DNA of 22,705 nt from JAXFQS01 sp034178815. GTDB lineage: Bacteria > Verrucomicrobiota > Kiritimatiellia > RFP12 > DVOR01. Positions 18,569 to 22,705 of this stretch are shown here, piece by piece; the first letter of the stretch is position 1; every line of letters starts with the position of its first letter. The notes under the pieces were generated by a model, which worked only from the letters and a program-made list of their open reading frames with translations, had not been told where the DNA came from and ran no database searches. The stretch lies in assembly GCA_034178815.1 (NCBI GenBank), contig JAXFQS010000008.1, positions 1-22,705 of the forward strand, given 5' to 3'. Both the position numbers and the translations under genes were made by a program.

Positions 18569-19305
18569 TGACCATCCCCGAACCACTCGTAAACGGCACG
18601 GGGGGGGCTATGCTCTGGGGTGTCCTGAGCGTACTGGTCAACCCCTGCCATTTCGTCACGATTCCGCTACTGATCGGGCTAATCGAGAAGGCGGGGGCGT
18701 GCGAATCAATCCGCAAGGCGGGCTGGCTCTCCTTCGTCTTCTCGGTAGGCATGGGAGCTGTAACGCTGGTGGCGGGGGTGTTGCTGTTGCTATTCGGGAG
18801 AGGGCTTGGCTGTTCGCGTTGGGCGGATGTGATTCTGGCGCTGGTAATCATCTGCGCGGGGCTGAACATCATGGGGATTCTGGACTTTGGGGGGCATCTG
18901 CACTGGCACCGCGGCACTCCGTCGCCCAAGGCGGAACCATTGCGATTCCTGCTTTTGGGGGCGATTTGGGGGGCGGCGCATTTGGGGTGCAATATGGCCC
19001 ATTTCATCCCGGTGATGGGGGCGTCGCTGCGTCTCTCGAACCGGTTGCTGCCGCAGCTGTTGGTGTCAACGGCCTACGCCATCGGGCAGATGGGCGTATT
19101 GGTAGCCTGCGGCTGTTTCACGGAGCGGTTGCACCGCATCCGGGACTGGCACCATTTCAAGCCATTCGGGCTTCCTGTGCGGGTGATCTGCGGGGTGATT
19201 GTGGTGCTCTTCGGCTTCTGGACGCTGTTACGCGACCACGAGGCGCACGGGGAGCACCATCACGGCGGAGAACCTTGCCCGGCGTGTTGCCCACACGGCG
19301 AATAG
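18568..19305 (+). CDS. CcdA/DsbD-like six-helix membrane protein with His/Cys-rich tail
   Basis: The 245-residue protein has about six transmembrane helices in two related halves, each with one conserved-looking Cys: Cys27 in LVNPCHFVTIPLL and Cys141 in AHLGCNMAHFIPVMG. This is the pattern of the CcdA/DsbD transmembrane family, which passes reducing equivalents across the membrane for cytochrome c maturation or thiol reduction. The C-terminal 22 residues (from about 224) are rich in His and Cys (EHHHGGEPCPACCPHGE) and could bind a metal. The ATG overlaps the icd stop by one base (TAATG), so translation is probably coupled to icd, a pairing with no known functional reason. A metal-transport role cannot be excluded. 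Confidence 0.6.
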
Positions 19306-19330
19306 GGGGCGGAGATTGTCCGGGGAGACG

Positions 19331-19354
19331 AAAAAGCCAGCCTTGGAGGCTGGC
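19331..19354 (-). terminator. Intrinsic terminator of the tRNA-Phe gene
   Basis: On the minus strand GCCAGCC and GGCTGGC form a perfect 7-bp stem with a 5-nt loop followed by TTTTT. It starts 9 nt after the tRNA 3' end and lies between the convergent tRNA and CcdA-like genes. Confidence 0.85.
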
Positions 19355-19363
19355 GTAAAGAAG

Positions 19364-19439
<76 letters not shown>

Positions 19440-19446
19440 ACGCGGG

Positions 19447-19466
19447 TTCACGCACCGAAGCGTGAA
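19447..19466 (-). other. Leader hairpin in front of tRNA-Phe
   Basis: In the precursor 5' leader, TTCACGC and GCGTGAA form a 7-bp stem with a 6-nt loop, 7 nt before the mature tRNA end. It may help RNase P processing; this is inference. Confidence 0.4.
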
Positions 19467-19476
19467 AACGGGTTGC

Positions 19477-19505
19477 AGTATAGCAGAAGCATCTGGGCTA
19501 GTCAA
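19477..19505 (-). promoter_or_regulatory. Near-consensus promoter of tRNA-Phe
   Basis: On the minus strand TTGACT (19505-19500) and TATACT (19482-19477) are 17 bp apart, each 5 of 6 to consensus, and the -10 is extended by TGC. The start near 19470 leaves a leader of about 30 nt. The box sits only 12 bp from the start codon of the divergent M24 peptidase gene. Confidence 0.85.
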
Positions 19506-19517
19506 TCGCATAATGCT

Positions 19518-20618
19518 ATGAACGGAAAAAAGTTGTCTCTCCACTCGAAACGGCTGGGCGCTTTTGTGCGGCTCCTCAAGCGGAACAGGCTTTGCGGGGC
19601 GCTCATCTGCGGCGAGGCGAATTTGGGATATCTGACCGGCTTCGCGTGCGACCACGCGGTGCTTTCGGTGGATGCCCGGGGGCACGCCGCATTCTGGACG
19701 GATTTCCGCTATCTGGAGGCAGCTCGGGGCGTGCTGCCGGAAGGGGTGGCGCTTGAGCGGCTCACGGGTTCTCGCCAAGGTCTGTTGGCGCGTCTCGGGC
19801 GGCAACTGGCCGCGCAGAAGGGTTTGATCGGGCTCGAAGAATGCCTTGCCCTAGGGGATGCGGATGGCTTGCTTTCGGAGGTTGGGATTGAGCGCTACGC
19901 GCCGATTTCGGGGCTGCTGTCGGAACTGCGCGGGGTCAAGTCTCGCGACGAAATCGCGCGCATCGAGGCTGCCGCGAAGTTGGCCGACGAGGTCTTTCTC
20001 GACTCGCTCAACAGCGGCTGGCCGGGGCGTACCGAACGGGAGATTGCCGCGGGCATCAAGGTGGCGATGATTGCGCGCGGCGTCGAGGAATCCTTCGAAA
20101 CCATCGTCGCCGCCGGGGCGAACGGTTCCGACTGCCACCATCGTTGCTCAGCGGAGGTTCGGGTGCAGGAACGCGACGCGGTGCTGGTCGACATGGGGGT
20201 GCGTCTGGACGGCTATTGCAGCGACATGACGCGGTGCGTCTCCTTCGGCAAGCCGTCCGCCCTCTACCGCAAAATCTACGCCCTCGTGCTGGAGGCGAAC
20301 TGCAGGGCAATCGAGGCCATCCGCCCGGGAATTCCCTGCTGCGAAGTGGATGCCGTGGCGCGGGGCGTTATCGAGAAAGCGGGCTACGGCAAGGCTTTCG
20401 GACACAGCCTCGGGCATAGCGTCGGGCTGGAAATCCACGAATCACCGGCCTTCTCCCCCACCTGCCGAACCGTCCTGAAACCGGGCATGGTCATTACCGT
20501 CGAGCCGGGCATCTACCTGCCCGGAAGGTTGGGCATCCGCATCGAGGATTTCATCGTTGTGACGGGCGACGGATGCCGCATTTTGACGGGGACTCCCAAG
20601 GAACTTCTGGTGATCTGA
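19518..20618 (+). CDS. M24-family Xaa-Pro peptidase (aminopeptidase P/prolidase type)
   Basis: The 366-residue cytoplasmic metallopeptidase has the creatinase-like N-terminal domain (about 1-135, with NLGYLTGF and WTDFRYLEAA) and the pita-bread catalytic domain (140-366). The five dinuclear-metal ligands are Asp225 (LVDMG), Asp236 (YCSDMTR), His300 (GHSVGLEIHE), Glu329 (TVEPGIY) and Glu343 (RIEDF). Such enzymes release the N-terminal residue from X-Pro peptides; exact preference (PepP or PepQ) cannot be read. The ATG at 19518 is chosen because earlier in-frame codons lie in the tRNA promoter. No ribosome site is visible, so initiation may be unusual or leaderless. The stop overlaps holA as TGATG. 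Confidence 0.92.
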   Translation: MNGKKLSLHSKRLGAFVRLLKRNRLCGALICGEANLGYLTGFACDHAVLSVDARGHAAFWTDFRYLEAARGVLPEGVALERLTGSRQGLLARLGRQLAAQKGLIGLEECLALGDADGLLSEVGIERYAPISGLLSELRGVKSRDEIARIEAAAKLADEVFLDSLNSGWPGRTEREIAAGIKVAMIARGVEESFETIVAAGANGSDCHHRCSAEVRVQERDAVLVDMGVRLDGYCSDMTRCVSFGKPSALYRKIYALVLEANCRAIEAIRPGIPCCEVDAVARGVIEKAGYGKAFGHSLGHSVGLEIHESPAFSPTCRTVLKPGMVITVEPGIYLPGRLGIRIEDFIVVTGDGCRILTGTPKELLVI

Positions 20619-21706
20619 TGGCGAAACTTGCATTCATCTGCGGGGCAGACGACTACCTGCTGGAGAGCGCCGCGAAGCGCTTCATCGAAGCCCGCCGGAA
20701 GGAGCAGCCGGAACTTGAAGTCGTGCGAATCGACGGACTGGTCTCGAACAGTGCGGAGGCCGCGGCGGCGGCCGGTCGCACGGTGGCGGCGATGGCGGAG
20801 CAAGACCTTTTCGGGGCGCCGCACCTGATTTGGCTCAAGGATGCGTCGTTCCTGACCGGCGGCACGGCGCCCAAGAATGTGCTGGACTCGGAGTTGACGA
20901 AGAAGTCGGTCGCGAAGTTGGCCGAAAGCATCAAGGGCGGGGCTTTGGCGGAGCGCGATTCGTTGCTGATCACGGCCCAGAGGTGCCTCAAGACATCGCT
21001 ATTCTGGAAGGCGTGCGCGGCGGCGGGGGAGGTGCAGGTTTTCGATGTGGGGGGCAAGCCGCGCGAGCGGGAGAAGGCGATGCTGGCGTTGCTGCCGGAA
21101 CTCTGCCGGGAGGTCGGGTTCGACCTTCCCAAGGGGCTTCACGCGGCGTTTCTCCAGAAGGTTGGAACGGACGCGCGCACGCTTGTGAGCGAGTTGGAAA
21201 AGTTGCGGCTCTATTGCACGGGGCGGGAGCCAAAGGCGGCGGACATCGAGGAGATTTGCTCGTCGTACGCGCAGGCGGAGTTTTGGGATGTGAAGGATGC
21301 GGTGGGCGAGCGCAATGTCCCGAAGTTGCTCTCGACGCTGCATCTTTTGAGCGGGCAGAAGAATATCGGGATTCCGATTGCGAACTCGGTCTTCAATCTG
21401 CTGGAGGAGTTGATTCTGGTGCAGGAGGCGTTGGCCAACGGCTGGCTTCGGGGGGGGAGTTGGAGCGGCAATCTGCCGCCGGGCGTGCAGGAGGCGTTGG
21501 GGGCGAATGGTCTGCTGTCGCGCAACAGCTGGTTGCTGAAGCGGCTGGTGGAGCAAGCGGCGCACTACACGGCAGGGGAACTCCAGTGGGCGCGTCACTA
21601 TGCGATGGAGATGCGTCAGGCGCTCGTCAGCAGCGGGGGCGGGGACGAGGCCTTCATCATCCAGACGGGGTTGCTGAAAATCATCGGCACGCCGGTGCGC
21701 CGATGA
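20618..21706 (+). CDS. holA: DNA polymerase III subunit delta
   Basis: HolA is the clamp-loader subunit that opens the sliding beta clamp. The 362-residue protein begins AKLAFICGADDYLLESAAKR, matching the HolA N-terminal domain, and continues with LIWLKDASFL, FDLPKGLHAAFLQKVGTDAR, ELEKLRLYC and FWDVKDAVGERN, which follow the domain order of the family. The C-terminal collar domain ends near 355. The ATG at 20618 shares one base with the peptidase stop (TGATG), so the two are translationally coupled; further upstream codons are rejected. Similarity across the family is low, so the call rests on overall pattern. Confidence 0.87.
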   Translation: MAKLAFICGADDYLLESAAKRFIEARRKEQPELEVVRIDGLVSNSAEAAAAAGRTVAAMAEQDLFGAPHLIWLKDASFLTGGTAPKNVLDSELTKKSVAKLAESIKGGALAERDSLLITAQRCLKTSLFWKACAAAGEVQVFDVGGKPREREKAMLALLPELCREVGFDLPKGLHAAFLQKVGTDARTLVSELEKLRLYCTGREPKAADIEEICSSYAQAEFWDVKDAVGERNVPKLLSTLHLLSGQKNIGIPIANSVFNLLEELILVQEALANGWLRGGSWSGNLPPGVQEALGANGLLSRNSWLLKRLVEQAAHYTAGELQWARHYAMEMRQALVSSGGGDEAFIIQTGLLKIIGTPVRR

Positions 21707-21736
21707 CGGCAATCGCCGCGTGAATTGCGGGGCGGA

Positions 21737-21813
21737 AGGTGCCTACCTGTTCCTGCGGGAGGTTGGCACCTGCGGGAAGTGTCGGTGCCAAGGATGGGGT
21801 GGCAGAGGTTGGC
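21737..21813. repeat. Hairpin and extra copies of the AGGTTGGCACC repeat
   Basis: AGGTGCCTACCT (21737-21748) and AGGTTGGCACCT (21760-21771) pair over 12 bp with one mismatch, spacer 11 nt, the same spacer length as the clpB hairpin at 13484-13516. A further copy AGGTTGGCA lies at 21805-21813. The region is the 124-bp gap between the converging holA and secreted-protein genes, so the hairpin might also act as a two-way stop, though no U-tract is seen. Confidence 0.6.
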
Positions 21814-21830
21814 AGGAAGGGGGGGAAGTC

Positions 21831-22676
21831 CTATTCGAGATGGATGCGGTAGAAGGACTTGGCGGCGTCGGTCGGGAGGAGATAGACCTGGACGGGGCGA
21901 CCGTCGGATCGGTCTCCGGCGTTGAGGTAGGAGACGGGCGTGGTGTCTTCCGGCGAAGGGAGGAAGTCGACCCGCTGCCAGACCGCGTCGGGGCCAATGG
22001 CGTCGGCGCATTCGATGGAGTAGGCGCGGCCCGCGACGGGCGGGAATGTCAGCGAGCCGAGGGTTTCCGCCGTGGGGGCGATGGTGAAGGAGTGAATCTT
22101 CAGGACATCTTCCTTGTTGAACGGGTCGGTGCCGGCATAGGCCTCGGCGAGCGTCGAGACGCCGTCGCCGTCGTAGTCGCGCGTCGGGTCGAATGTCACG
22201 CCCGCCTCCCAGAAATCGGAAGCCTCCCACTGCGCTAAAAGCGACGCATAGAGTTCATCGTCGATGCCGTCCCCGTTGGCATCCTGCGAAAGCACGATGT
22301 CCATCTGTCGTGCCGAGCCCGGCGCCCCCACCGTCAAGTCCGCGACGACGCCGACCCAGACTTTGCCCGCAGGGTCTTCGACCTTTAGGGTGACCAGATT
22401 GCCGACTTGCGCATAGCCCTCAAGCGGCGTATCCGTCAGCGGCACCGAAAGACGGTAATTCGTCCGCTCGTAGGCCGCCGAAGTGGTGCGGGTCTCCGCC
22501 AGCAACCGACCGTCCGCCGCGTAGGCCCGGAGCGTCGCCACGGCATTCGTCCCGAACGCCGAATGGTCGGCCGCGGCCAGCCGGCCGTAGCAGGTGTAGG
22601 GCGGCAGCGCGACCGGGACTTGGGCCAGGAGCAGCCCCGATGCCAACAGAAAGATGGGTAGGAAATAGCGCTTCAC
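21831..22676 (-). CDS. Secreted protein with Ca-binding-type DxDGDG repeats and FYRI tail
   Basis: The 281-residue protein starts with a signal peptide (KR followed by a hydrophobic stretch to about residue 20, no lipobox). A beta-rich N-terminal region follows (about 25-128). Then come two acidic loops of the EF-hand/thrombospondin type 3 kind, DANGDGIDD (132-140) and DYDGDGVSTLAEAYAGTDP (167-185), likely to bind calcium. The C-terminal part (195-281) resembles small beta domains that end in SFYRIHLE, frequent in PVC-group exported proteins. The start is a GTG at 22676 with GGAGG 7 nt upstream, which supports this start. No enzymatic motif is seen; role unknown, probably cell surface or extracellular. 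The remaining 29 bp to the window edge hold only this ribosome site. Confidence 0.75.
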   Translation of the reverse strand: MKRYFLPIFLLASGLLLAQVPVALPPYTCYGRLAAADHSAFGTNAVATLRAYAADGRLLAETRTTSAAYERTNYRLSVPLTDTPLEGYAQVGNLVTLKVEDPAGKVWVGVVADLTVGAPGSARQMDIVLSQDANGDGIDDELYASLLAQWEASDFWEAGVTFDPTRDYDGDGVSTLAEAYAGTDPFNKEDVLKIHSFTIAPTAETLGSLTFPPVAGRAYSIECADAIGPDAVWQRVDFLPSPEDTTPVSYLNAGDRSDGRPVQVYLLPTDAAKSFYRIHLE

Positions 22677-22705
22677 TTTGCCGCCTCCCTCAGTTCCCCG
22701 AACGC

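Noticed and set aside
19509..19514. CATAAT as the -10 box of the M24 peptidase gene
   Set aside because: It is 3 nt before the start codon and has no -35, so transcription would begin inside the coding sequence.

Overview
This is a GC-rich bacterial chromosome segment of mostly housekeeping genes, plus one large membrane respiratory-type operon. The organism cannot be named from sequence alone. A secreted protein at the right edge carries D-x-DGDG repeats and a C-terminal SFYRIHLE tail, a style common in the PVC superphylum (Verrucomicrobiota, Kiritimatiellota, Lentisphaerota). With the non-operonic housekeeping gene order, this gives a tentative PVC placement.

Left part (minus strand): a YchJ-like SEC-C protein cut only at its last residues by the window edge, preceded by valS with its own clear promoter. 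About 0.9 kb then separates valS from the next operon. It holds short dispersed repeats and a badly decayed pseudogene.

Centre-left (4.1-11.3 kb, minus strand): a tight six-gene operon related to formate hydrogenlyase/Hyf and complex I. In transcription order it encodes a HyfB-like antiporter subunit, HyfC/NuoH-like, HyfE-like, a HyfF-like antiporter subunit, a HyfG-like fusion of NuoC and NuoD domains, and a fusion of a ferredoxin domain with a HyfI/NuoB-like small subunit. The large subunit lacks both [NiFe]-binding cysteine motifs. The complex therefore fits the 'energy-converting hydrogenase related' (Ehr) group, whose substrate is unsettled, rather than a hydrogenase. A promoter with a perfect TTGACA and an extended -10 lies upstream.

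Centre (11.6-16.0 kb, minus strand): accD-accA for the carboxyltransferase of acetyl-CoA carboxylase, then clpB with a strong intrinsic terminator behind it.

Right part (plus strand): tpiA with a good promoter; icd (NADP-dependent) joined by a TAATG overlap to a CcdA/DsbD-like membrane protein; a minus-strand tRNA-Phe(GAA) with near-consensus promoter and terminator; an M24 Xaa-Pro peptidase joined by a TGATG overlap to holA (DNA polymerase III delta); and last, on the minus strand, the secreted protein.

Two short sequence families, AGGTTGGCACC and GGAGGTGTCCACC, recur in the intergenic gaps and were not noticed in genes; some copies are paired as hairpins. The synonymous G-versus-C preference also flips in blocks of about 1 kb, even inside one operon or gene.
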